This document shows positions 49,192-58,610 of a stretch of DNA of 64,000 nt, piece after piece. The stretch is from VXYL01 sp965116935 (GTDB lineage Bacteria > Pseudomonadota > Gammaproteobacteria > Pseudomonadales > Azotimanducaceae), in assembly GCA_965116935.1 (NCBI GenBank), contig OZ220737.1, forward strand, positions 2,294,001 through 2,358,000. The letters run 5' to 3'. The notes beneath the pieces are model-generated. The model did no database searches. It saw only the letters and a list, made by a program, of their open reading frames with translations, and was not told the origin of the DNA. The translations under genes were made by a program, and so were the position numbers. Each line of letters opens with the position of its first letter. Within the stretch, counting starts at the first letter, position 1.

Positions 49192-52100
49192 CCACTGTCG
49201 CACGCACTTGCACCGAGCTTCGGAAGGGCGATGGCGAAGAATTGCAACGTAGGCCATCTCGGCCACTCGCCGAGTTTCGTGAACGCGATGCATACGTCCT
49301 CCTCGGCGATCCGGGCATGGGCAAGACCACCGCGTTCGAGACAGAGTCCGGTGCGGTCGGCGACGCGCTTGAAGTCACGGCTCGCGACTTCGCTAACTTC
49401 GACGCGGAGGACCACCCCGAGTGGCGGGGAAAGACGCTCTTTATTGATGGCCTCGACGAAGTCCGGACCGGCCAGTCCGACCCTCGCACACCATTCGACC
49501 GCATTCGCCGCAACCTCGACAAGCTCGGTAAGCCTCCCTTTCGACTTTCCTGCCGCCACGCGGACTGGCTCACGACCGATCAGAAAAATCTTGAGGCTAC
49601 CTCCCCGTCCGGTGATGTGACGGTGCTGCAAATCGACCCGCTCGACGAACGGATGCTCAATGAGATCCTCGGCAGCGATTCGCGTGTTCCGTGCGCCCAC
49701 GATTTCATCGACGAAGCGCACAAGCGTGGTGTGGGGGGGCTCCTCGCCAATCCTCAGTGCCTGGACATGCTCATCGATGCGGTTCATGGCGGTGCGTGGC
49801 CCGCAAGCCGGGCAGACACCTTCGAGAAAGCGTGCCTGGTGATGGCACGAGAGCACAACACGGAATATCTGAGCGTCCGACCAATCCAAGACCCGCGAAG
49901 GATCCTCGAAATCGCGGGACGGCTGTGCGCTGCGCTGCTGGTCTCGGGCGTTCCGGGCTGCGCTACCGGCGCGGCGAGGGTCGGGAGCGACTTCCCGGAT
50001 GTTGCGGAACTCCGAACATCCGATGGCGACTGTCGCGAGGCCATCTCATCGAAGCTCTTCCGCCACCATGAGTACGGGCGCGCAACGCCGCTCCATCGTC
50101 ACATTGCCGAGTACCTCGCAGGTTGCTACCTCGCATCGCTCATTGACGGTGGCGTCCCGACCGCACGCGTGCTCGCGCTAGTCTGCGGCCGGGATGGAAA
50201 AGTCGTGTCTGAGTTGCGAGGGCTTTCGGCGTGGCTCGCCACGCATTCGCATCGAGCTCGGCCCCTTCTGATCGAACGTGACCCGATAGGTGTGGCCCTC
50301 TATGGCGACATCGCGGCTTTCAACCATGACGAACGACAAGCGCTGTTCCGCACGTTGGTACGCGAGCCACGGCAACTTGAGCCCACCTACAGAACGGCCC
50401 CTGCGTTTGCCTCATTGGTCACGCCAGGGATGCAGGCGGCGTTGAAAGGCACCCTCGCCAACCCCCCTGGGGGAACCGATGCCCCGTTTGCCGTCGACTT
50501 CGTGCTGCGTCTGCTCTGCGAAGCGCCACCGCTGCCCGACTTTGCCGCGGACTTGCTGGCGATGGCCCGAGACGAGACTCGGTGGCCCAGGGTTCGAGAG
50601 GCCGCCCTAGATGCCTACATCCACTATGGCGGAGAAGGCGACCACGACCCAGATCTCTTGGCCTTGTTGCACGCCGTTCGGCGAGCGCGAGTGGCCGACG
50701 CGGACTTGCAGCTCCGCGGCAAGCTCCTTGCGGCGTTGTATCCACGACGCATTTCCCCTTCGGAAATCTGGGGCCTTTTCGATGAGGACGACGGGCTGTT
50801 CGGCGGCGCATACATGCGCTTCTGGGTTTACGAGCTCCCATCTGGTGCAACCGATTCTGCGGTCGCCGATCTCCTCGATGCCTGCGCGGCGCGATTGCCC
50901 GAATTGGAGCCCGTCAGTACATCTAGGTTGGCCCACTGTGTAGGCAGGTTGCTTGCTCGTGGCCTCGAGACTCACGGCGACTCTATGGACATCGTCCACC
51001 TTTACCGGTGGTTGGACGCCGGCGTTTGCCTCCATGTGGATCGCGATGGGCATGGAGAGACAGACTCGATCCGTAGCTGGGTCGCAAGCCGGCCCGAGCT
51101 CCACGCCGGCCTCATGTTCGAGGGCATCCGCCGGCTGCCGGATGGCTACTGGTACGCACCATACGAAGCCCTACAGCGGCTCTTCGGTGCCCACGTGTCC
51201 CTCGGGTTCTACGAGGATTGCGTCCGTGAGGCGAAGGCAATGCCGGAACGACGCCAGCAAATCGCGGCCTCACTCCTACGGTTCGCCCTACAGACTGGCG
51301 GGCTTGACGCCGAACGTGTGCGGGAACTGCTTGGGGACGATGCGCGCCTCCTTGGCATGCTGGAAAGGCTTCTGCGGCCCGCTGTCACGCCCCCGGAAAT
51401 TGCCCGTCTTGAGCAGGCACAGCAGGCGCGGGCAGAGGAGGAGCAGCGCAAGGCGGCCCGTGATCGCGAGCATTTGGAGAGCAACATGGATGTCCTGCGA
51501 GACAACCAAGCACCTCCCGCTCTGCTTTGCCGGATCGCCCGAGCCTATTTCGGCGGGTTCTTGGGCTTCACGCCCGAGCGGGGGACAGCGCACCTCCGAC
51601 GACTCGCGGGAACCAACGACCGTTTGCGGGAGGCGTTAGAAATCGGCCTGGTGCGCACCTTGGACCGTGACGACATCCCGGACGTGGATACCGTTCTCCA
51701 TCACCGGCTCCAGTCGGAGGTGCATTACCTCTGTTGGCCCTTCCTCGCCGGCTTGGCCGAGAAGGAACGAGCCGGCTCCCTGTCTCCGGCTTGGTGGACC
51801 GAAGAGCGCATGCGCAAAGCGCTGGCGGCGTATTTTTCATACGCCCACGGGGACTACGAGCCCGATTGGTATCGGCATCTCGTTGCGGAGCACGCCTCGA
51901 CCGTTGCAGACGTCCAGGTACAGCTATCGAGCGCATTGCTCAACAACCGTATTGATTCGAACACCAACCTCTGGCATTTGGCATTCGACCCGGGACATGC
52001 CGCAGTTGCAGTACACGCGAGCCTGCCATTGCTGCGCCAGTTCCCAGTCGGTGCCAACAGTGCCAGCCTTCGATCGCTTGAGTATCTCCTCTTGGCCGCG

Positions 52101-53195
52101 TATCAACATGTCGAGCCAAGAGACTTCAAGGAACTTATTGCCAGCAAGCTCGCGCAGAAGAGCATGCCTCCTCGTCAGCAGGGTCGCTGGATCGCGGCGG
52201 GCTGTGCAGTCGCGAGTGAACAGTTTGCGCCCGAGGCTAGTGCATTCGCTGATGGTGGCAGGCGGCAGATGCGCGCCCTTCATTTGGCCGCTTTCTTTTG
52301 TCCCCAAGAGCGCGTCGCACGTCCCATACGGCACAACGACATATGCCTGCTTGAAATGCTCGTCGGCATCGTCGGTCGCAGCGTAGGTCCCAACGAGCAC
52401 CGCGAGGGCATCGTGACGCCGGCGATGGAGTCGTCGGATCTCGTGACCCAATGCATCAACGGCCTTGCCGGCAATCCGGACGCTCGAGCGAGTGACGCCT
52501 TGGCGGCTCTTCTTGGTGACGCACGCCTTCCCCGCTGGCACAAAACCCTGGCGCGGGCCGCCGACGAGCAACACATCGTGCGCCGGAACCACGAGTTCAG
52601 CCACCCGACATTCGATCAGGTGGTACAGACGCTTGATGGCGGTCCGCCGGCCAACCCGGCCGACCTCGCCGCGTTGGCGGTGGATGTCCTGCAAGGTCTC
52701 GCGAGGGAAGTCCGTGATGGCGATACCTCGGATTGGCGCCAATATTGGGACCGGAGTAGGCCCCATCAGGAAACGGAATGCCGGAACCGACTCCTGTCCG
52801 ATCTAAGGGTACGCCTTGAGCGTTTCGGCGTTCAGGCCGATCCCGAAGTGCAACATGCGGACGATGCTCGAGCGGACTTTCGGCTGCATTTCGACGGATT
52901 CCACGTACCCGTGGAGGTCAAGACCACCCAAAGCCGCGACTTGTGGTCCGCCATCGCGGACCAACTGATCCCAAAGTATGCGAGAGATCCAAAGGCCGCC
53001 GGAACTGGCATCCTCTTGGTGTTTTGGTTCGGCCCGCCGAAACGTAGAGCGCCTTCCGGTCAGCGTCCGCAAACGCCCAACGAACTTCGTGGCGCGCTCG
53101 AGGAGACCATGACGCACGAGCAAGCACGACTCGTCTCTGTCCGCGTGCTTGACGTGGCGCGGCGTTCAGATACTGCGCGGCGTCAGCGTCGGTGA
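49188..53195 (+). CDS. NACHT-type STAND ATPase with long helical repeats and C-terminal PD-(D/E)XK-like domain
   Basis: 1335 residues. N-terminal NACHT NTPase: Walker A 'LLGDPGMGKTTAF' (~38-50), Walker B 'TLFIDGLDEVR' (~83-93, the LFIDGLDE form of NACHT), arginine-containing sensor 'PFRLSCRHADW'. About 1000 residues of alpha-helical, HEAT/TPR-like sequence follow, with a charged coiled-coil stretch ('EQAQQARAEEEQRKAARDRE', ~745). Residues ~1215-1290 carry 'DDARADFRL', then 'VPVEVKTTQS' (D...E-x-K) and 'GTGILLVFWFG', a restriction-endonuclease-like fold. Bacterial NACHT proteins are known phage sensors with effector domains; here the effector would be a C-terminal nuclease. Target and activity are inference. 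Confidence 0.82.
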   Translation: MTTVARTCTELRKGDGEELQRRPSRPLAEFRERDAYVLLGDPGMGKTTAFETESGAVGDALEVTARDFANFDAEDHPEWRGKTLFIDGLDEVRTGQSDPRTPFDRIRRNLDKLGKPPFRLSCRHADWLTTDQKNLEATSPSGDVTVLQIDPLDERMLNEILGSDSRVPCAHDFIDEAHKRGVGGLLANPQCLDMLIDAVHGGAWPASRADTFEKACLVMAREHNTEYLSVRPIQDPRRILEIAGRLCAALLVSGVPGCATGAARVGSDFPDVAELRTSDGDCREAISSKLFRHHEYGRATPLHRHIAEYLAGCYLASLIDGGVPTARVLALVCGRDGKVVSELRGLSAWLATHSHRARPLLIERDPIGVALYGDIAAFNHDERQALFRTLVREPRQLEPTYRTAPAFASLVTPGMQAALKGTLANPPGGTDAPFAVDFVLRLLCEAPPLPDFAADLLAMARDETRWPRVREAALDAYIHYGGEGDHDPDLLALLHAVRRARVADADLQLRGKLLAALYPRRISPSEIWGLFDEDDGLFGGAYMRFWVYELPSGATDSAVADLLDACAARLPELEPVSTSRLAHCVGRLLARGLETHGDSMDIVHLYRWLDAGVCLHVDRDGHGETDSIRSWVASRPELHAGLMFEGIRRLPDGYWYAPYEALQRLFGAHVSLGFYEDCVREAKAMPERRQQIAASLLRFALQTGGLDAERVRELLGDDARLLGMLERLLRPAVTPPEIARLEQAQQARAEEEQRKAARDREHLESNMDVLRDNQAPPALLCRIARAYFGGFLGFTPERGTAHLRRLAGTNDRLREALEIGLVRTLDRDDIPDVDTVLHHRLQSEVHYLCWPFLAGLAEKERAGSLSPAWWTEERMRKALAAYFSYAHGDYEPDWYRHLVAEHASTVADVQVQLSSALLNNRIDSNTNLWHLAFDPGHAAVAVHASLPLLRQFPVGANSASLRSLEYLLLAAYQHVEPRDFKELIASKLAQKSMPPRQQGRWIAAGCAVASEQFAPEASAFADGGRRQMRALHLAAFFCPQERVARPIRHNDICLLEMLVGIVGRSVGPNEHREGIVTPAMESSDLVTQCINGLAGNPDARASDALAALLGDARLPRWHKTLARAADEQHIVRRNHEFSHPTFDQVVQTLDGGPPANPADLAALAVDVLQGLAREVRDGDTSDWRQYWDRSRPHQETECRNRLLSDLRVRLERFGVQADPEVQHADDARADFRLHFDGFHVPVEVKTTQSRDLWSAIADQLIPKYARDPKAAGTGILLVFWFGPPKRRAPSGQRPQTPNELRGALEETMTHEQARLVSVRVLDVARRSDTARRQRR

Positions 53196-53197
53196 CA

Positions 53198-54250
53198 TCA
53201 CCCAATCGCCTCCTTGAGTTGTTCCACGAAGGCCCTCGTATCGGCGAAATAGCTCGGATAGGCGGCGCGCAAGGACTCGATTGAGGCGACTCGGACGAGT
53301 ACCGTGTCGGCGCCGGGGAAGTGCTCGATTGCTGCTTCCACCTCTTCGTAGGCGCGGATCGCTTCCTCGCGCTCGTGCTCGGCGTATTCGTTCCAGCGCA
53401 CGCGGGCAACGTCGTCTTGGATCGACTCGACAATGATGTGGAAGTACTCGGCCTTGCCGTTCCGAACGTGCCCCTCGAGCACCCGCAGCGTCTCGCGGTA
53501 TCTCTCGAGTCGAGCCACCGCGCCCACCGTGCGAGCGACCTCCGACAGTTCCTCGCGAAGTGCGACTCGCGTTTTCGGTGAGCCGGGAACCAACGGGAGT
53601 TCCTCGGTGAAGGCCATTGCAGAACCCATGAGTGCGAACAGGCGCAACCATCGCTCGTCACCGGCGCTGGACTTCAGCGCTTCGCCGGAAAATGTGCCAA
53701 CCGTTTCAACGGCGGTCGCCCAGATGTGCTGCAAGCGCGAGCGGATCTGGATTTCGATTCGCATTCCCTCGTAAGCCGCTTGATCTTGATGCTCCGGTCG
53801 AAACTGGCTTAGCAGGTGGATTCCGCGATAGCCGCTGTTTCTCGGCTTGGCAATGTAGTCGTCCTTCACCGTTGCGGCCTGCTGCGAAGGCTCGGCGGCG
53901 TATTGGTCGGCAACGGCTCGAACATCCGCCGCCGATGGGAGCACGGCCCGACATCCGCCGATGTCTTGCATTCGGGCGAGCTTCATGCTGCCGAACCGTC
54001 GAAGCTTGGCATCGATGGAAGAAAGCCGCTTCAGACGTTGTGCGACAAGTGCGTCCTCGCCGAAGCGGGCGACCCGTTCCTGTAGTTCCGCTCGTACTCG
54101 GTCGAGCGGCAGGCTGTGTGCGGCTCGCCAGTTGTTCACGACACCGCGGGCCCGGCGCAGTTCGTCCGGCGAACTCGAAGGCCCAATCAGCGCGTCGCCG
54201 GCGGCGTTCACCTGCGTCCGCGAATGCAGCGGTTTGGGTTCCTCCGTCAT
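53198..54250 (-). CDS. RelA/SpoT-domain alarmone synthetase (small, ToxSAS-like)
   Basis: 350 residues. The synthetase domain is clear: 'IDAKLRRFGSMKLARMQDIG' with GCRAV after it, 'KDDYIAKPRNSGYRGIHLL' (the substrate loop) and 'IEIQIRSRLQHIWATAVETV'. There is no HD hydrolase domain and no TGS/ACT regulatory tail, so it is a stand-alone synthetase. The last ~130 residues are helical and charged. Such proteins make (p)ppGpp or related nucleotides, and in several phage-defence and toxin systems they pyrophosphorylate ATP/GTP or tRNA. It ends two bases from the NACHT stop in convergent orientation. No antitoxin gene was recognised beside it. Confidence 0.88.
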   Translation of the reverse strand: MTEEPKPLHSRTQVNAAGDALIGPSSSPDELRRARGVVNNWRAAHSLPLDRVRAELQERVARFGEDALVAQRLKRLSSIDAKLRRFGSMKLARMQDIGGCRAVLPSAADVRAVADQYAAEPSQQAATVKDDYIAKPRNSGYRGIHLLSQFRPEHQDQAAYEGMRIEIQIRSRLQHIWATAVETVGTFSGEALKSSAGDERWLRLFALMGSAMAFTEELPLVPGSPKTRVALREELSEVARTVGAVARLERYRETLRVLEGHVRNGKAEYFHIIVESIQDDVARVRWNEYAEHEREEAIRAYEEVEAAIEHFPGADTVLVRVASIESLRAAYPSYFADTRAFVEQLKEAIG

Positions 54251-54378
54251 GGATGCAAACTATGGGCTCCTTTGGCGGGAACGCATTCTGCCTTCCCTCG
54301 CGCTGATAGGCGCTTTTTTCGGCGAAAACTGCGGCTACCGTGCGGCAGCGTGCACGGAAGGCTGCACCAAGGGATGCC
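54251..54378. repeat. Intergenic GGCGGGAACGCATTCTGCC element
   Basis: A diverged member of the GGAGGGAAGGCATTCTGCCTTCCCT family at 54272-54299, followed by a GCGC-TGATAG-GCGC stem with a T6 run on the plus strand, which could act as a weak terminator but has no plus-strand gene ending just before it. Confidence 0.45.
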
Positions 54379-56451
54379 TTACCGCGCCAGCAGCTCCAGC
54401 AGGCGTTCCTGCGCACACATTCTTTCGCCACCGCTGGCGGCGCGTTGATAGCTGCCGTCGGGGGTTAGCTCCCAGGCGTTGGCGTTGTCGGCGAGGTAGA
54501 GGTCGAGGCCCTCTTCGAGGATGGAGCGGCGGGCGCTTTCTTCTTCGATGGGGAAGCAGACTTCGACGCGGGAGAAGAAGTTGCGCCCCATCCAGTCGGC
54601 GCTCGAGAGGTAGATTCTCGGGGTGCCGTCGTTCTCGAAGTAGAAAATGCGAGAGTGTTCGAGGAAGCGGCCGATCAGGGAGCGGACGCGGATATTGTCG
54701 GAGACTCCCTTGATGCCGGGGCGGAGCGAACAGATGCCGCGGACGATGAGGTCGATGGCGACGCCGGCCTGCGAGGCCCGGTAGAGCGCCTGAATCACCT
54801 GCGGCTCGATGAGCGCGTTCATCTTGGCGATCACGCGGGCGGGCTTGCCGGCGCGGGCGTTTTCGATCTCGGCGTCGATGTGCTCGAGGATGGTCGGGTG
54901 CAGGCTGAACGGCGCTTGCAGCACCTTGCTCAGGCGATCCATCCGGCCCATGGTGGTGAGTTGGTGGAACACCTGCTGCACATCGCGGGCGATGTCCTCA
55001 TCGGCGGTCAACAGGCCATAGTCCGTGTACAGGCGGGCGGTGCGGGCGTGGTAGTTGCCGGTGCCTAAGTGAACGTAGCGGCGCAGCCGATTGGCCTCGC
55101 GCCGGAGCACCATGAGCATCTTGGCGTGCGTCTTGTAGCCGACGACGCCATAAACCACTTGGGCGCCAGCTTCCTGCAGGTCGTTGGCGAGCTCGATGTT
55201 CGCTTCTTCGTCGAACCGTGCCCGCAGCTCGATCACCACCAGCACTTCCTTGCCGTTGCGGGCGGCGTCCACCAGCGCCTCGACGACGTTGGAGTCGGTG
55301 CCGGTGCGGTAGAGCGTCTGGCGGATGGAAACGACGCCGGGGTCCGTCGCCGCTTGCCGCAGGAAGTCGAGCACGGGAACGAAGGACTCGAACGGATGGT
55401 GCAGCAGCACGTCGCCATCGCGTATCGCCGAGAAGATGTCGGGCGCTCGCTGCAGGCGTGGCGGGATGCCGGGGGTGAAGCCGGGATACTTGAGGTCTGG
55501 CCGGTCCACGAGGTCGGGAATCCGGTTCAGCCGCATCAGGTTCACCGGCCCGTTGCAGCGGTAGATGTCGGCATCGTCGAGGCCGAACTCCTTCGCCAGG
55601 AAGTCGCCGACGGCCTTCGGGCAATCGTCCGCGAGTTCGAGACGCACCGCCTGGCCGAAGCGGCGCGACGAGAGCTCCCCTTCCACCGCCATCAGGAGGT
55701 CGTCCACGGCTTCCTCGTCCACCAAGAGGTCGCTGTCGCGGGTGACCCGAAACTGATAGCAATCCACCTGCCGCATGTCGGGGAAGAGCTCGTCGATGTG
55801 CGCGTGGATGATCGAGGAGAGAAACACGAACGCATACGGACTGCCGCCGTAGCTGGCCGGAACGCGCACCACCCGCGGCAGCGCGCGCGGTGCCTGCACC
55901 ACCGCCATGGTGCGACTGCGGCCGAACGCGTCCTTGCCGGCGAGGGTGACGATGAAGGTGAGGTTCTTGTTGATGATGCGCGGGAACGGGTGCGCGGGAT
56001 CGAGGCCGATGGGAGTGAGGATGGGCGCGAGTTCCTGGTTGAAGTAGGTGCGCAGCCAACGCTCCTGAGGTGCGTTCCACTCGCCGCGCTTGAGGAAGCG
56101 GATCCCTTCGGCCTGCAGGAGCGGGAACAACACGTCGTTCAGCACCCGGTATTGCTCGTCGACGATTTCGTGGGCCAGGGTGGAGATGCGCTCAAGCTGC
56201 TCTGGCGGCGAGAAGTTGTCTGGACCGCGCTGGGTCGCGCCCACGGCCTGCATCTGCTTGAGCCCGGCGACGCGGATCTCGAAGAACTCGTCGAGGTTCG
56301 ACCCGGCGATGCAGAGGAAGCGCAGGCGCTCGAGCAGGGGAATGCGATCGTCCTTGGCCTGTTCGAGCACGCGCCGGTTGAACTCGAGCAAGGAGAGTTC
56401 CCGGTTGATGTAGAGGTCGGGGCTTTGCAGGTTCAGCGCGTCCATGGCCAC
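54379..56451 (-). CDS. ppk1: Polyphosphate kinase 1
   Basis: 690 residues, typical PPK1 length. N-terminal 'YINRELSLLEFNRRVLEQAK', the Arg/Lys-rich active site 'YKTHAKMLMVLRREANRLRR' (phosphorylated His), 'YVHLGTGNYHARTARLYTDY', 'RPGIKGVSDNIRVRSLIGRF' and the second His in 'EHSRIFYFEND'. It builds polyphosphate from ATP reversibly, in the cytoplasm, and helps stress survival. ppx (exopolyphosphatase), often a neighbour, is absent here. ATG 56451; the next codon but one is also ATG. Confidence 0.96.
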   Translation of the reverse strand: MAMDALNLQSPDLYINRELSLLEFNRRVLEQAKDDRIPLLERLRFLCIAGSNLDEFFEIRVAGLKQMQAVGATQRGPDNFSPPEQLERISTLAHEIVDEQYRVLNDVLFPLLQAEGIRFLKRGEWNAPQERWLRTYFNQELAPILTPIGLDPAHPFPRIINKNLTFIVTLAGKDAFGRSRTMAVVQAPRALPRVVRVPASYGGSPYAFVFLSSIIHAHIDELFPDMRQVDCYQFRVTRDSDLLVDEEAVDDLLMAVEGELSSRRFGQAVRLELADDCPKAVGDFLAKEFGLDDADIYRCNGPVNLMRLNRIPDLVDRPDLKYPGFTPGIPPRLQRAPDIFSAIRDGDVLLHHPFESFVPVLDFLRQAATDPGVVSIRQTLYRTGTDSNVVEALVDAARNGKEVLVVIELRARFDEEANIELANDLQEAGAQVVYGVVGYKTHAKMLMVLRREANRLRRYVHLGTGNYHARTARLYTDYGLLTADEDIARDVQQVFHQLTTMGRMDRLSKVLQAPFSLHPTILEHIDAEIENARAGKPARVIAKMNALIEPQVIQALYRASQAGVAIDLIVRGICSLRPGIKGVSDNIRVRSLIGRFLEHSRIFYFENDGTPRIYLSSADWMGRNFFSRVEVCFPIEEESARRSILEEGLDLYLADNANAWELTPDGSYQRAASGGERMCAQERLLELLAR

Positions 56452-56581
56452 TCGAGTTCCTTGTCGGGTCGAGGATCGTCCTCGCCCATATGCGTCCAGC
56501 GCCCGGCCTCAGATGGGACGGGGGCGACGCAAGGGGAGGCGTCCCTACGGCACGTTTCCCACGTCTTAAGCCGAAGCCTTG

Positions 56582-56698
56582 CTAGCGCCGCCAAACCCCT
56601 CGCTACGCTCGGGGTCTGGCCCCAGCCCCCACCTCCCTATGACCTGGCGCGGTAGAAATCACTCTATCGCGCAATTTCTACCGCGCAAGGTCATAGAA
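56582..56698. repeat. Inverted copy of the 64-bp dispersed repeat plus fold-back hairpin
   Basis: 56582-56645 is the reverse complement of 30663-30726. It continues as CTATGACC...GGTCATAG ends (56637-56698) around the hairpin GCGCGGTAGAAAT...ATTTCTACCGCGC. The flanking 56452-56581 shows no gene. Confidence 0.65.
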
Positions 56699-56739
56699 TG
56701 TGCCAGCCAAGTGCGTGAAAACTACCACCTTTTACCACC

Positions 56740-57468
56740 ATGCATCAGGACAATCGCCCCGGCAACCCGCCCCTCGACGAGGTGTATCGCCGGCCCCGCG
56801 AGCAAATCGTCGATTTCGCCTTCGACGAGGGCGTGGCGGAGGTGTTCCAGGACATGATCCGGCGCTCCGTACCGGGCTACGAGACGGTATTGGCCTGCAC
56901 GGGGCTCATCGCGGCGCGGCATCTGCCGGCCGGCGGCACCTGCTATGACCTCGGCTGTTCCTTGGGGGCGAGCAGCCACGCCGTGCTGCGGGCGGTGGGC
57001 GAGCGCGATTGCCGGGTCGTCGCCATCGACGGTTCGGAGGCGATGATCGAACGGGCTCGGGCGTTGGCTGCGGGGGAGAGCCGCATCGAATGGCTGGTGG
57101 CGGACATCCGCGATGTGCAAATGCACTCGGCGCATGTGGTGATGCTGAACTTCGTGCTGCAGTTCTTGCCTCCAGAAGACCGGCTGCCGCTCCTGACTCG
57201 CATTCGGCAAGCGCTTGCGCCGGGTGGCGTGTTGCTCTTGGCGGAAAAGCTCGCGGCCTCGCCGGAGGTAGAGGAGGTGCATCTCGACTTCAAGCGCGCC
57301 AACGGCTACAGCGAACTGGAGATCGCCCAGAAGCGCACGGCATTGGAAAACGTCATGCGCATCGACAGTTTGGAGGCCCACCACGAGCGCCTGACCGCGG
57401 CCGGCTTCGCCGAGGTGGAGACGTGGTTTCGCTGCCTCAACTGGGGCGCGATGATCGCGCGGCCGTGA
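56740..57468 (+). CDS. cmoA: Carboxy-S-adenosyl-L-methionine synthase
   Basis: 242 residues. 'FDEGVAEVFQDMIRRSVPGY' and 'GTCYDLGCSLGASSHAVLRA' (SAM pocket), 'VVAIDGSEAMIERARALA', 'VVMLNFVLQFLPPEDRLPLL' and the late 'FKRANGYSELEIAQKRTALE' are diagnostic of CmoA. It converts SAM and prephenate into carboxy-SAM, the donor for uridine-34 carboxymethylation in tRNAs. It overlaps cmoB (GTGA, 57465-57468). Confidence 0.96.
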   Translation: MHQDNRPGNPPLDEVYRRPREQIVDFAFDEGVAEVFQDMIRRSVPGYETVLACTGLIAARHLPAGGTCYDLGCSLGASSHAVLRAVGERDCRVVAIDGSEAMIERARALAAGESRIEWLVADIRDVQMHSAHVVMLNFVLQFLPPEDRLPLLTRIRQALAPGGVLLLAEKLAASPEVEEVHLDFKRANGYSELEIAQKRTALENVMRIDSLEAHHERLTAAGFAEVETWFRCLNWGAMIARP

Positions 57469-58433
57469 AACCGCCCGTTGCCTTGGAACGGCTGTTCGAT
57501 GCTTGGGCCGCGGCCGAGTCGCCAGCGCCGGACTGCATCGAGCGAGTGCGGGGAGCGCGGCATGGGGATTTCCCGCGCTGGCTAGATGCGCTTGCTGGCC
57601 TGCCAGCCGCCACCGGCTCTTTGGTGTCCGGCGATGTGATCCGAATCGGTTCGGCTGGCGAGTTGCCCAGCGCACATCACGAGACGTTGCTGAACGCCCT
57701 GCGCGGACTCATGCCGTGGCGCAAGGGGCCATTCGAGCTGTTCGGCATCCACATCGACGCGGAATGGCGCTCCGACCGCAAATGGCGGCGCGTGCAGCCG
57801 CATGTGGACCTCACTGGCAAGCGCGTGCTCGACGTGGGCTCTGGCAACGGCTATTTCGGCTGGCGAATGCTCGAAGCGGGTGCCCAAGTGGTGGTGGGCA
57901 TCGACCCCTCGCTGCTGTTCGTGCTGCAACATGCTGCCGTCGCTTCTTGCGCCGAGGAAGGAACGTCCCGCAATCTCGTTCTTCCACTGCGCTTGGAGGA
58001 CATGGCCCAGCCCACCCAGGCCCCCCAAACGCCCTTCGACGTGGCGTTCTCAATGGGCGTCGTCTACCACCGTCGAGACCCCCACGCGCACCTGTCGCAG
58101 TTGGCAAGTCTCCTCACCGAAAACGGCCTGCTAGTGCTCGAAACTCTGATCGCCCCCGCCGCTCTCGTCCCCGAAGGTCGCTACGCAAGAATGCGCAACG
58201 TCTGGCAAATCCCAGACACCGCCACCATCAACCATTGGCTCACCACCACAGGCTTCACCCCAGGAACCGTGGTGGACATCGCCCCAACCACCGGTGCCGA
58301 GCAGCGAACCACAGAGTGGATGCCGCACCAGTCCCTATCCGACGCCCTGGACCCGAACGATCCGACCCGCACCATCGAGGGCCACCCAGCCCCCACACGA
58401 GCAGTGATCCTGGCCCACCGCGTTGGCAGCTAG
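57465..58433 (+). CDS. cmoB: tRNA U34 carboxymethyltransferase
   Basis: 322 residues (E. coli 323). The GTG at 57465 lies inside the cmoA stop and gives the standard CmoB N-terminus. 'LRGLMPWRKGPFELFGIHID', 'EWRSDRKWRRVQPHVDLTGK', 'RVLDVGSGNGYFGWRMLEAG', 'FSMGVVYHRRDPHAHLSQL' and 'RYARMRNVWQIPD' are all typical. It transfers the carboxymethyl group of carboxy-SAM to 5-hydroxyuridine-34 of tRNA to give cmo5U, broadening codon reading. It forms a two-gene operon with cmoA. Confidence 0.96.
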   Translation: MKPPVALERLFDAWAAAESPAPDCIERVRGARHGDFPRWLDALAGLPAATGSLVSGDVIRIGSAGELPSAHHETLLNALRGLMPWRKGPFELFGIHIDAEWRSDRKWRRVQPHVDLTGKRVLDVGSGNGYFGWRMLEAGAQVVVGIDPSLLFVLQHAAVASCAEEGTSRNLVLPLRLEDMAQPTQAPQTPFDVAFSMGVVYHRRDPHAHLSQLASLLTENGLLVLETLIAPAALVPEGRYARMRNVWQIPDTATINHWLTTTGFTPGTVVDIAPTTGAEQRTTEWMPHQSLSDALDPNDPTRTIEGHPAPTRAVILAHRVGS

Positions 58434-58455
58434 CCCAAGGAGGACTGCCCGACCA

Positions 58456-58536
58456 GGGCGACGCATGCGTCGCCCCTACGACCCGATGTATGCGACGACA
58501 CCTTCCCGTAGGGGCAAAGCATGCGCTGCCCTGCCC
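58456..58536. repeat. Pair of facing GCATGC palindromes
   Basis: GGGCGACGCATGCGTCGCCC at 58456-58475 (identical to 2944-2963 and 63017-63036) faces a diverged second copy ('aaagcatgcgctgccc' near 58516-58531) with 'CCTACG' and 'CGTAGG' on their inner sides, giving a REP-pair (BIME-like) arrangement downstream of cmoB. Confidence 0.65.
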
Positions 58537-58610
58537 GGGTTGCGGTCTTGCCCAACCGCCTACCCTGTGCGACTGTTCGCGGTCCGACTACCGATTGAGC
58601 CAAGCCGACC

